6,148 bases of DNA from CAZZCP01 sp964653235 (GCA_964653235.1 CAZZCP010000105.1:1-6148); one strand, 5' to 3'; counted from the first letter of the stretch, positions 1-5,710 are shown. Numbers and translations: made by a program. Notes: generated by a model not told the origin, from the sequence alone.

Positions 1-281
1 CCTTTTTGACCTTGCTGAAGGTTCTTGCGGTAAAAGGCATTGCTCTCCTCTGCCGTTGAAAATCCAGCATACTGACGAATGGTCCAGGGTTTTTGCGCAT
101 ACATCGTAGGGTATGGGCCTCTTACATAGGGCGCCTCTCCGGGGATTCCGCCTAAATGTTCAAAGTCTTCTTTGAAATAGCAATTAAAAATTTCAATGCC
201 CTCGGGGGAACTCCATTTTTTTTCTTGGCTATCAGAGGCTTTTCTTTGGTGAATTTCGATTTGCTCAAACTTGGGTCTCAT
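1..281 (-). CDS. mutB: Methylmalonyl-CoA mutase large (catalytic) subunit, N-terminal part, cut by the window edge
   Basis: This is the first 93 codons of the B12-dependent subunit that interconverts (R)-methylmalonyl-CoA and succinyl-CoA in the cytoplasm, in propionate or odd-chain/branched carbon metabolism. What is visible is the N-terminal arm and the start of the substrate-binding TIM barrel: W23-SPEGIE, then RGPYPTMYAQKPWTIRQYAG at residues 54-73, followed by FSTAEESNAFYR, which is close to diagnostic for this family. By recalled alignment with the Propionibacterium enzyme, the CoA- and substrate-contacting residues Tyr75, Thr77, Arg87 and Tyr89 correspond to Y57, T59, R69 and Y71, all present; Arg82 is replaced by K64, a conservative change. 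The cobalamin domain lies outside the window. The ATG overlaps the stop of mutA by 4 nt (ATGA, 278-281), so the two are translationally coupled and probably made in equal amounts. The call is firm; only the 3' part is unseen. Confidence 0.95.
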   Translation of the reverse strand, partial: MRPKFEQIEIHQRKASDSQEKKWSSPEGIEIFNCYFKEDFEHLGGIPGEAPYVRGPYPTMYAQKPWTIRQYAGFSTAEESNAFYRKNLQQGQK

Positions 282-1795
282 TGAGTAGCCTCCCATGCAC
301 GGTAGAAGCTTTCAAAGCTCTGAATTCGATTGCTCTTTACGTGAATGCATTCTTGATTTTCAAGTTTGCCAACAAAGATATGCAAATAGGCTGGATGTTC
401 TTTCAATAGCTGTGGAATATTCTCATAGGCAGAGTCTGCGCCGCAGATACAGAGAATTTTAGATCGGCTCTCTTCTTTGGCTAAGATTCCCCCAGTGAGC
501 CAAAAATTTTCGGCAAAAACTTTTCTTTGGTGATAGCTTGCGGGCTCGCCCAGATAGAGCATTTTTATCTCTGGGCGTTTTCCTGTTTCTTTGCAAATGG
601 CATCGCTTTTTTGCCAAAAGGCCTCAAAGTCTTGGTCAAGATAAAAGGCATCTTCTGCTTTTGGCTCTAGCGGCGCACTGTCTTGCGAGAACTCATTCAC
701 AGAGGTGAGTCTCTTTCTGTTGGTTTGAATATTTTTGAGTGTGAGCTTTTGGTTTTCTTGTAAACTGGCAAAAAAAGAATCTTGGTTTTTTTTCAGCCCG
801 CCTTTTGCTTCCCAAGTTTTTAGGTCTTGCAAAACTCGATCGGCAATTTGCTGGGTTAGAGCTTCTATAAAATCAGAGCCCTCCGCGGGGTCTTGCACAA
901 GATCTAGGTGGCTTTCCATCCACAAAATGTTTTGCATCTGAATTTGAAATCTCTGTGAGGGGCATTTTTCTTGCGGGTTTCGCAAATCAAAATCTTCGCT
1001 TAAGATTGCATGTGCTCCCCCCAAAGAGGCGGCAAAGGCAGAACTGGTGAGTCTTAAGAGATTGACCCAGGGGTCACGGCGCGAGAGCATTCTTTTTGCG
1101 CTTTGAGAGAGGATGCGAAGTTTTGATGTCTCTATACCATAAGCTCTTGTGAATTCGGGCCAAATGAGCTGCAGGGCTCTGAGTTTTGCAATTTCAAAAA
1201 AGAATTGGGTTTCGCATTGAAGTGCGAGCGAAAAATCTTCTAAAAACTCGGGCTTTTCTTCTCGATCGATCATTTCAACCGTGGCAAGCAAAACATAAAG
1301 CAATTCTTGAAGCCCATTGGCACCCATTTGATAGATGTCGGAGCTCTGTATGCCTGGCCGGTGAAGGGGCGACTTTTGATAGCGAAGCTTTAAGTTTCCA
1401 TAGAAAACCGAATTTAAGTCTTGCAAAGATATGTTTTGCTCCTCAATCACTCTTTCAAAACTTGGATTCTCTTGAAAAAAGTGAAAGCGCAAAATCTTGC
1501 AATCGACCTCTTTTAGAATTTGTCTTAGGTCTTTTTGTGTATCGACAAGCAAGGCTGAGGCCCCCAGCGATAGCGCATTCATTAGCTCTTTTGGGCTGGT
1601 TTTGTCGTGAATACGAAATGCGATATCCCATGCTTGCGAGCGAAAATGGGGCAAATGCTGCGCTTCTTGCTTTTCGTAGAGGGCTTTGATTTTAAAGTCT
1701 TTTAAGATTTCTTGGTTTGAAATCGAAAACAAGCTGTTTTCATCGATGGATTTCTGCCAGTCTTGATAGCTGCGACGCAAAAATTGATTCTTCAT
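278..1795 (-). CDS. mutA: Methylmalonyl-CoA mutase small (non-catalytic) subunit
   Basis: This 505-residue protein is the partner of MutB in the heterodimeric mutase. Family signatures are in order: FFFEIAKLRAL at 198-208, where the barrel begins to match the large subunit; LSRRDPWVNLLR at 237-248; AFAASLGGAHAI at 253-264; ESHLDLVQDPAEGS at 294-307; and LTSVNEFS at 363-370. Residues about 405-505 form a cobalamin-domain-like fold (ICGADSAYENIP at 450-461) but have no DxHxxG motif, as expected for the small subunit, which does not bind B12. From memory, small subunits are usually about 620-640 residues, so this one is compact, with loss mainly before the barrel. The start is ATG at 1795, preceded by GAGGA with a 10-nt spacer. 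It is first in the operon, divergent from the HMA gene and overlapping mutB by 4 nt. The compact length is the only oddity; the identification is secure from the motifs and the neighbouring mutB. Confidence 0.93.
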   Translation of the reverse strand: MKNQFLRRSYQDWQKSIDENSLFSISNQEILKDFKIKALYEKQEAQHLPHFRSQAWDIAFRIHDKTSPKELMNALSLGASALLVDTQKDLRQILKEVDCKILRFHFFQENPSFERVIEEQNISLQDLNSVFYGNLKLRYQKSPLHRPGIQSSDIYQMGANGLQELLYVLLATVEMIDREEKPEFLEDFSLALQCETQFFFEIAKLRALQLIWPEFTRAYGIETSKLRILSQSAKRMLSRRDPWVNLLRLTSSAFAASLGGAHAILSEDFDLRNPQEKCPSQRFQIQMQNILWMESHLDLVQDPAEGSDFIEALTQQIADRVLQDLKTWEAKGGLKKNQDSFFASLQENQKLTLKNIQTNRKRLTSVNEFSQDSAPLEPKAEDAFYLDQDFEAFWQKSDAICKETGKRPEIKMLYLGEPASYHQRKVFAENFWLTGGILAKEESRSKILCICGADSAYENIPQLLKEHPAYLHIFVGKLENQECIHVKSNRIQSFESFYRAWEATQ

Positions 1796-1805
1796 TGGGC
1801 AAGCA

Positions 1806-1810
1806 TCCTC
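1806..1810 (-). promoter_or_regulatory. Ribosome binding site of mutA
   Basis: On the minus strand GAGGA lies 10 nt before the ATG at 1795. The spacing is slightly long but acceptable. It supports that ATG as the start; the other nearby ATG is out of frame and meets a stop after four codons. I could not place a convincing promoter for mutA. A perfect TTGACA occurs on the minus strand at 1830-1825, but no -10 box sits at the proper distance. Confidence 0.5.
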
Positions 1811-1823
1811 TATAAGGCAAAAC

Positions 1824-1852
1824 TTGTCAATTTTCTGCTATGGTATTAAAAA
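1824..1852 (+). promoter_or_regulatory. Weak candidate promoter for the HMA gene
   Basis: TTGTCA (1824-1829) is followed after 17 bp by TAAAAA (1847-1852), which matches 4 of 6 bases of a sigma70 -10 box. Transcription would start near 1859, just before the ribosome binding site, giving a very short leader. An alternative -10, TATTAA at 1844-1849, has only a 14-bp spacer. The candidate -10 region lies inside a small dyad at 1843-1855, where a repressor or activator could act. Confidence 0.25.
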
Positions 1853-1855
1853 TAC
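1843..1855. repeat. Small dyad in the mutA/HMA divergent region
   Basis: GTATT (1843-1847), AAA, AATAC (1851-1855) is a perfect 5-3-5 inverted repeat; T1841 and A1857 extend it outside one mismatched pair. It overlaps the candidate -10 box of the plus-strand gene and lies about 48 bp from the mutA start. It could be an operator, but short AT-rich dyads arise easily by chance. Confidence 0.25.
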
Positions 1856-1860
1856 TAAAA

Positions 1861-1867
1861 AAGGAGG
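1861..1867 (+). promoter_or_regulatory. Ribosome binding site of the HMA gene
   Basis: A near-perfect Shine-Dalgarno, AAGGAGG, ends 4 nt before the ATG at 1872. It decides the start: the frame is open further upstream to a TTG at 1824, but that extension would read through the ribosome binding site and bury the signal peptide. Confidence 0.85.
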
Positions 1868-1871
1868 CTTT

Positions 1872-2162
1872 ATGAAAAGCTTAATCTTACTTCTCACATT
1901 GAGCTCGGTGGCATTTGCGGGCCAAGTTTGCCAATACGACAATACCCAGGTGCATTGTGCGGGTTGCGAGAGCAATCTTCAAAGTGGACTTGCCGAGGTA
2001 AAGGGCATTCAAAAAGTCGCAGTCGATCTCAGTACCAAGGTGATTAGTGTGACTTTTGATGAGAAGGAGCAAAACAAAGATTCTGTTTTAGAGGCCATCA
2101 AAAAAACAGGTTATGACAAAACAACTTTTAAAAGCTGTTCAAAAGCAGACAAAAACTCATAA
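1872..2162 (+). CDS. Exported heavy-metal-associated (HMA) domain protein, MerP/copper-chaperone type
   Basis: This 96-residue protein starts with a Sec signal peptide of about 16 residues (MKSLILLLTLSSVAFA, cleavage before GQ) and continues as one HMA domain: HCAGCESNLQSGLAEVKGI gives the CxxC metal site at the usual loop, followed by the expected VAVDLSTKVISVTFD strands and the helix and GYD turn near the end. HMA domains bind soft metals such as Cu(I) or Hg(II). With a signal peptide it should work in the periplasm as a scavenger or carrier, as MerP does. The family's GMxCxxC is VHCAGC here. Two further cysteines, one shortly after the cleavage site (QVCQYD) and one near the C-terminus (KSCSK), could form a disulfide or extra ligands. 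No metal ATPase, oxidase or MerR-type regulator is next to it, so the metal cannot be named. The start is set by AAGGAGG. The gene is divergent from mutA and ends at a strong terminator-like hairpin. Confidence 0.85.
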   Translation: MKSLILLLTLSSVAFAGQVCQYDNTQVHCAGCESNLQSGLAEVKGIQKVAVDLSTKVISVTFDEKEQNKDSVLEAIKKTGYDKTTFKSCSKADKNS

Positions 2163-2180
2163 AGCTTTTCACCAGTAAAG

Positions 2181-2217
2181 AAAGGCCTTAGTCTTTGACT
2201 ATGACAAAGGCCTTTTT
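2181..2217 (+). terminator. Intrinsic terminator-like hairpin that overlaps the next gene's start
   Basis: AAAGGCCTT (2181-2189) pairs over nine bases with AAGGCCTTT (2207-2215). After one A-A mismatch, GTC (2191-2193) pairs with GAC (2203-2205), leaving a loop of about nine bases. The 3' side ends in five T (2213-2217), three of them in the stem. It begins 18 nt after the HMA stop codon, the normal place for a terminator. The ATG of the photolyase gene (2201-2203) sits at the loop/upper stem, and the only Shine-Dalgarno-like stretch (AAAGG, 2181-2185) is in the 5' arm, so the same structure could also limit translation initiation. Confidence 0.7.
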
Positions 2218-3725
2218 AGTGCTGGGCAACCAGCTGTTTGACCCGCAATATATTCTCAAAGATTACAAAGATCACAAAGATCACAAAGATTCTGTATTCT
2301 ATATCTCTGAAGACATTGAACTTTGCACCTATCATTCATTTCACAAACACAAGATTTTTTTCTTTTTAGCCAGCATGAGAGAATATGCTGCTGAATTGAA
2401 AGAGCAAGGCTATCGAGTTCATTACCATGAACTTTGTGAGGACAAAAAAAGCTATGAAGAAAGACTGCTGTCTTTTTTAAAGTCTCAGAAAATAAAAGAG
2501 GTCAGTCATTTTGAAATGGAAGATAGTTTTTTTGACAAAAGAATCCGCTCCCTTTTTCGAAAACATCAAATCGAACAAAAGATTCTAGCTAGCCCGATGT
2601 TTTTAAATACGCAAGAGCAGTTTCAAGACTATTTGGGCTTGTACAAAAAGCCATTTATGAAGAATTTCTATGAGCTCAAGCGAAAAGAAATGCAGATCTT
2701 GGTCGATACAAACTCAAAACCCCTTGGCGGCAAATGGAGCTTTGATGCCGAGAACAGAAAAAAGTTTCCAAAAGATATATCTATCCCTACCCTGCCCTCG
2801 GTGACTGCTCATAAAAAGCATGCCGACTTAAAGTCTCTGATTGATCGTCTTTTTTCAAAGCATCCGGGAGATCTAAAAAATTTCTATTTGCCCATCACCC
2901 GCAGGGAATCTGAAAATTGGCTCAAAGATTTTTTAGAACATCGACTGGCTCAGTTTGGCGTCTATGAAGATGCCATCTCAAGTACAATCGATTTTGGTTT
3001 TCACTCTTTGCTAAGTCCCCTATTGAACATTGGTTGGCTCACTCCAAAGCAGGTTTTAGATCACACTCTAGACTATTATCAAATGAATGAAAAAGAGTTG
3101 CCCTTAAACTCGNNNNNNNNNNTCGGTCGAGGGCTTTGTTCGGCAGATCATGGGCTGGCGTGAGTTTTTGCGCGGAATCTACCGAGAATTTGGAGACAAA
3201 GAGAGCAAAGCCAACTTTTTTCAACATCGGCGCAGAATGAATTCAAATTGGTATAGCGGCACAACCGGCATAGCAATACTCGATGCTTCGATTCAAAAGG
3301 CAGATCGACTCGCCTACTGCCACCACATAGAAAGGTTGATGGTCTTGAGCAATTTTATGCTCTTAGCAGAAATTCAGCCCACAGATGTATACAATTGGTT
3401 TATGGAGATGTTTGTTGATTCGAGCGATTGGGTGATGGTGCCCAATGTTTTTGGCATGGGTCAGTTTAGCGATGGCGGAATCTTTGCCACCAAACCCTAT
3501 GTTTGCGGCTCGAACTACCTACTAAAGATGAGTGACTTCACCACGGGCGACTGGACCGAGGAGGCAGACGGTCTCTACTGGCACTTTATTTATAAAAACA
3601 AAGATTTTTACTCCTCCAACCCCCGAATGGGCTTTGCTGCCAAAACTCTAGATCGCATGAATGTTGAGAAAAAAAAGAAGCTTTTTGCCGCGGCAGAAAG
3701 ATTTATCGAAAGAAACACGCACTAA
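2201..3725 (+). CDS. PhrB/CryB-type cryptochrome/(6-4) photolyase-related protein lacking the Fe-S cysteines; frame broken by an assembly gap
   Basis: This is a member of the 'deoxyribodipyrimidine photolyase-related' family (PhrB/CryB, FeS-BCP): flavoproteins that repair (6-4) photoproducts or act as light sensors. The N-terminus KAFLVLGNQL (3-12) is the typical first strand of the antenna domain. GGKWSFDAENRK (176-188), PLNSVEGFVRQIMGWREFLRG (301-321), YCHHIERLM (368-376), WVMVPNVFGMGQFSDGG (406-422) and TKPYVCGSNY (426-435) follow in family order. H370-H371 match the paired histidines of the PhrB active site, and W346, W395 and W406 are candidate electron-transfer tryptophans. Ten N at 3113-3122 shift the frame; collapsing a TCG overlap restores 503 residues, the usual family length. 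The four Fe-S cysteines are absent: the region after KMSD reads FTTGDWTEEADG, about ten residues shorter than in PhrB. ATG 2201 was chosen; TTG 2195 has better Shine-Dalgarno spacing and would add two residues. The last 4 bp overlap the convergent amidohydrolase. Confidence 0.88.
2257..2292 (+). repeat. Four tandem 9-bp repeats inside the photolyase-type gene
   Basis: CAAAGATTA, CAAAGATCA, CAAAGATCA and CAAAGATTC run head to tail without a gap. They are in frame and encode KDY-KDH-KDH-KDS at residues 20-31, a charged stretch between the first antenna-domain helix and the next strand (SVFYISED). Nine-base units keep the frame, so copy number could change by slippage without breaking the protein. 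Confidence 0.85.
3113..3122. other. Assembly gap (10 N) inside the photolyase-type gene
   Basis: Ten unknown bases separate ...AACTCG (ends 3112) from TCGGTCGAG... (starts 3123). The left flank translates to PLNS and the right, in its own frame, to SVEGFVRQI. The family motif is PLNSVEGFVRQI, so the two TCG triplets are most likely the same triplet sequenced in both contigs. Removing the ten N and one TCG (13 nt) puts both halves in one frame. The N-run therefore looks like a nominal scaffold spacer with no real missing sequence. Confidence 0.9.
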
Positions 3726-5011
3726 AAGCGGGAGTTTAAAATCTGTATGGCCTCGCCGTGGGCCATTTTCATTTCTTCAAGAGATATTTTTGTGGGCAGG
3801 CGATCTCGCAGGATCAATTCGCCATCGACCACCACGTCTTGTACCTGAGAGGCATCTGCAGAAAACAAGAGATTGGTGGCAAGATCAGTGATAGGCTCTT
3901 GGGTGAGATGGGGCTCAATCACCACAAAGTCGGCTTTAAAGCCCGCATCGAGTTGCCCCAGCTCTTTGTCATACAAAGAGTAGGGAGTAGTTAGCAGCAT
4001 CTGCCAAATCTCTTGGGCTTTGAGTTCGCTGCCGATTCGGTCTTTGATACATAGGCTTGCGAGCCTTGCCTCTTGCCAAAGGTTGGCCGAATCATTGCTC
4101 GCTGCGCAGTCACTTGCCAGCGTGACTTTGAGTTTGTGTTTTAAAAAGGCCTCGATGGGCGCTAGCTTCTCAAACAAAATCTGTGAGCTGGGGCAAAAGG
4201 CGATATAGGTATTTTTAAGCAGTCTTAGATCTTGCTCATCGACATAAATACAGTGCGCCAGTTGGGTATTGGGGCCGAGAGCGCCAAGATGATCGAGCCA
4301 TTCAATCGGGCTCATTTTGTATTCTTTTTGGCAGAATGCATATTCCTCAGGCCTTTGCGCCGCGTGCAGGTGAAAAGGCAGCTGATTTTTTTTGGCAAAA
4401 TCGAGCATATCAAAGAGCAGATCATCGGTAATGGTATCACAAGCATGCGGGCATATGAGCGGCCTTATGCGGCTAGAGTACTGCCAGTTTGCAATGTCTT
4501 CTTTGTTGGCATCCCAGCGATCATAGCCCGTCTCTGGAAAAGTTCCGCCAATGTTAGAGATGCTCTCACCAATAAAGGCCCTTAAACCCAGGTTCTCAAA
4601 GGCATCGATCGTGCCTTTGTAGTAAAAATAGTGATCGATAAATGAAGTTGTGCCAGATCTTAGGCCTTGCAAAAGATAGGGGTAGCTTAGCCCTGCCATT
4701 AGCTCTTGAGATAAAGATCTCTCACGTACAAAAAAGAACTCCTCGAGAATCTCAGGGTGGTAGTGAGTTACATCCCTTAAAAAAGTCATTGCCACATGCG
4801 CATGCGAGTCGATCAAACCGGGCAAAATGATTTGGCCGTTCAAATCATAGCTTACGATTTGCGGCAAAAGATCTTCTTTGTTGTAGGTATTCAAAATTTT
4901 TTGATCTTTGATTTCAATGGCAAAAAAACTCTGCTCAAAGAAGCGAGCATTTTTAATAATATAATGACTGGGAAGCTTTTCAGGAAGCCTAGACATTTGT
5001 AAAGGCCCCAT
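3722..5011 (-). CDS. Amidohydrolase-superfamily metal enzyme, ATZ/TRZ/MtaD-like
   Basis: This 429-residue cytoplasmic enzyme has the split beta-sandwich (about 17-66 and 360-405) around a metal-dependent TIM barrel. Metal ligands by motif are H70 and H72 (LPGLIDSHAHV), H216 (FHLHAAQ) and D301 (LASDCAASND); H253 (LAHCIYVDE) is the second-sphere histidine. LDAGFKADFVVIEP at 354-367 is the usual return to the sandwich domain. Relatives deaminate or dehalogenate ring compounds: 5'-methylthioadenosine/S-adenosylhomocysteine deaminase, guanine or cytosine deaminase, triazine hydrolases. Position 219, three after H216, is glutamine where those deaminases carry glutamate, so I do not assign a substrate. 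ATG 5011 was chosen because TGAGG lies 9 nt before it; ATG 4996 (five residues shorter) would start clear of the hairpin at 5003-5023 but has no good Shine-Dalgarno. It begins 20 nt after the outer-membrane protein's stop on the same strand and ends in a 4-bp overlap with the convergent photolyase-type gene. Confidence 0.87.
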   Translation of the reverse strand: MGPLQMSRLPEKLPSHYIIKNARFFEQSFFAIEIKDQKILNTYNKEDLLPQIVSYDLNGQIILPGLIDSHAHVAMTFLRDVTHYHPEILEEFFFVRERSLSQELMAGLSYPYLLQGLRSGTTSFIDHYFYYKGTIDAFENLGLRAFIGESISNIGGTFPETGYDRWDANKEDIANWQYSSRIRPLICPHACDTITDDLLFDMLDFAKKNQLPFHLHAAQRPEEYAFCQKEYKMSPIEWLDHLGALGPNTQLAHCIYVDEQDLRLLKNTYIAFCPSSQILFEKLAPIEAFLKHKLKVTLASDCAASNDSANLWQEARLASLCIKDRIGSELKAQEIWQMLLTTPYSLYDKELGQLDAGFKADFVVIEPHLTQEPITDLATNLLFSADASQVQDVVVDGELILRDRLPTKISLEEMKMAHGEAIQILNSRF

Positions 5012-5023
5012 TTTGCGGGGCCT
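5003..5023 (-). terminator. GC-rich hairpin between the barrel gene and the amidohydrolase
   Basis: On the minus strand AGGCCCC (5023-5017) and GGGGCCT (5009-5003) form a perfect 7-bp stem with the loop GCAAAAT. Only two more T follow the stem, so as a terminator for the barrel gene it is weak and may act as a partial stop or an mRNA 3'-end stabiliser. The first possible ATG of the amidohydrolase (5011-5009) starts in the loop. This is the second hairpin in the window built on GGCC arms over a start codon. Confidence 0.55.
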
Positions 5024-5031
5024 CAGAGAGC

Positions 5032-5616
5032 TTAGTTTCCGACGTTAAAAGGAAAGCTAAGGTTTACCGTTAAGAAGTTTTCTTCGTATTCGGGTGAAAT
5101 AGAACCACTTAAACCTGTTTGTACATCTTCTATTTCATCATAAGTATACATATGGTACTCAATACCAAGAGCGATGTATTCTACGATGTTGTAACCAACT
5201 CCTAATGAAAATCCTGTTCCACTGTATTCATTGCCAGCACCAGCGCTGTCAGTGATTTCAGCAGTTTTCTGAAAGGCATAGGCCAAATAAAAGCGAAAAC
5301 TCTCGGGCATAGAGTAACCAATTAGAACGCCTAAATTGGTACCCTTATAATCAAATTCTGTTTCTAAACTACTTGAGGTTAGAGTAGTTGTTCCACTATC
5401 TAAAATATATCTAGCAGCAACCATCAGTCCTTCACTTGCTTGATAGCCAATCCCCAATCCATACATTAAGGTATCGATCTCATACTCAATAGGTGGATTA
5501 GTGGCAAATTCTCCATCCGCAATCACCGGATAGGCCAACATCGGCTCCAACAATAAACCAGCATGGGCTCTGCCCATCATTAAAAAACCAATTAAGAAAA
5601 TTGCAATTGCTTTCAT
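5032..5616 (-). CDS. Small outer-membrane beta-barrel protein
   Basis: The 194-residue product has a signal peptide of about 19 residues (hydrophobic IAIFLIGFLMM core, AHA before cleavage, then GLLLEP). The mature part, about 175 residues, reads as eight amphipathic strands: near 20-33, then TLMYGLGIGYQ, LMVAARYIL, TNLGVLIGY, RFYLAYAF, GFSLGVGYN, YIALGIEYHMY and a final FLTVNLSFPF. Polar loops lie between them. This fits the small OmpX/OmpW-like 'beta-barrel outer membrane protein' group, but there is no OmpA-type peptidoglycan domain and I cannot name a ligand. The last strand is followed by NVGN, so the chain does not end in the usual terminal aromatic recognised by the BAM machinery. The start at 5616 is fixed by AAGGAG 8 nt upstream and by the signal peptide; the frame is open to 5730, but that extension would swallow the promoter. 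It probably has its own promoter. Confidence 0.8.
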   Translation of the reverse strand: MKAIAIFLIGFLMMGRAHAGLLLEPMLAYPVIADGEFATNPPIEYEIDTLMYGLGIGYQASEGLMVAARYILDSGTTTLTSSSLETEFDYKGTNLGVLIGYSMPESFRFYLAYAFQKTAEITDSAGAGNEYSGTGFSLGVGYNIVEYIALGIEYHMYTYDEIEDVQTGLSGSISPEYEENFLTVNLSFPFNVGN

Positions 5617-5624
5617 CTTATAAA

Positions 5625-5630
5625 CTCCTT
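5625..5630 (-). promoter_or_regulatory. Ribosome binding site of the barrel gene
   Basis: AAGGAG on the minus strand lies 8 nt before ATG 5616, an ideal spacing. It decides against the longer frame that begins at 5730. Confidence 0.85.
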
Positions 5631-5643
5631 GTTTTATGCTTAA

Positions 5644-5671
5644 ATCATATTTCACAAGAGAGCTTTGGCAA
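5644..5671 (-). promoter_or_regulatory. Sigma70-type promoter of the barrel gene
   Basis: On the minus strand TTGCCA (5671-5666) and TATGAT (5649-5644) each match 5 of 6 consensus bases and are 16 bp apart. Transcription should start near 5637, giving a leader of about 20 nt that holds the ribosome binding site. This is the best promoter in the window and suggests that the barrel protein is well expressed. Confidence 0.6.
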
Positions 5672-5710
5672 TTCTTCTTTGCTTGCTGACGCAAACTGTT
5701 GCCAGCTTGA

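Noticed and set aside
1186..1689. Plus-strand open frame inside mutA
   Set aside because: The minus strand there encodes the most conserved mutase barrel motifs; the plus frame is a by-product of codon bias.
1824..1871. Longer start (TTG 1824) for the HMA protein
   Set aside because: It would translate through the AAGGAGG ribosome site and place 16 residues before the signal peptide.
2257..2292. FLAG-tag-like sequence (DYKDH...) suggesting vector or engineered DNA
   Set aside because: The units are simple 9-bp repeats in a native gene; the DYKxxD epitope is not completed and no vector sequence is nearby.
2201..3725. Photolyase-type gene as a frameshifted pseudogene or two genes
   Set aside because: The only break is at the run of N, and the family motif rejoins exactly when a TCG overlap is collapsed.
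4020..4830. Several plus-strand open frames within the amidohydrolase region
   Set aside because: They lie opposite a well-supported enzyme gene, lack ribosome sites and have no recognisable domains.
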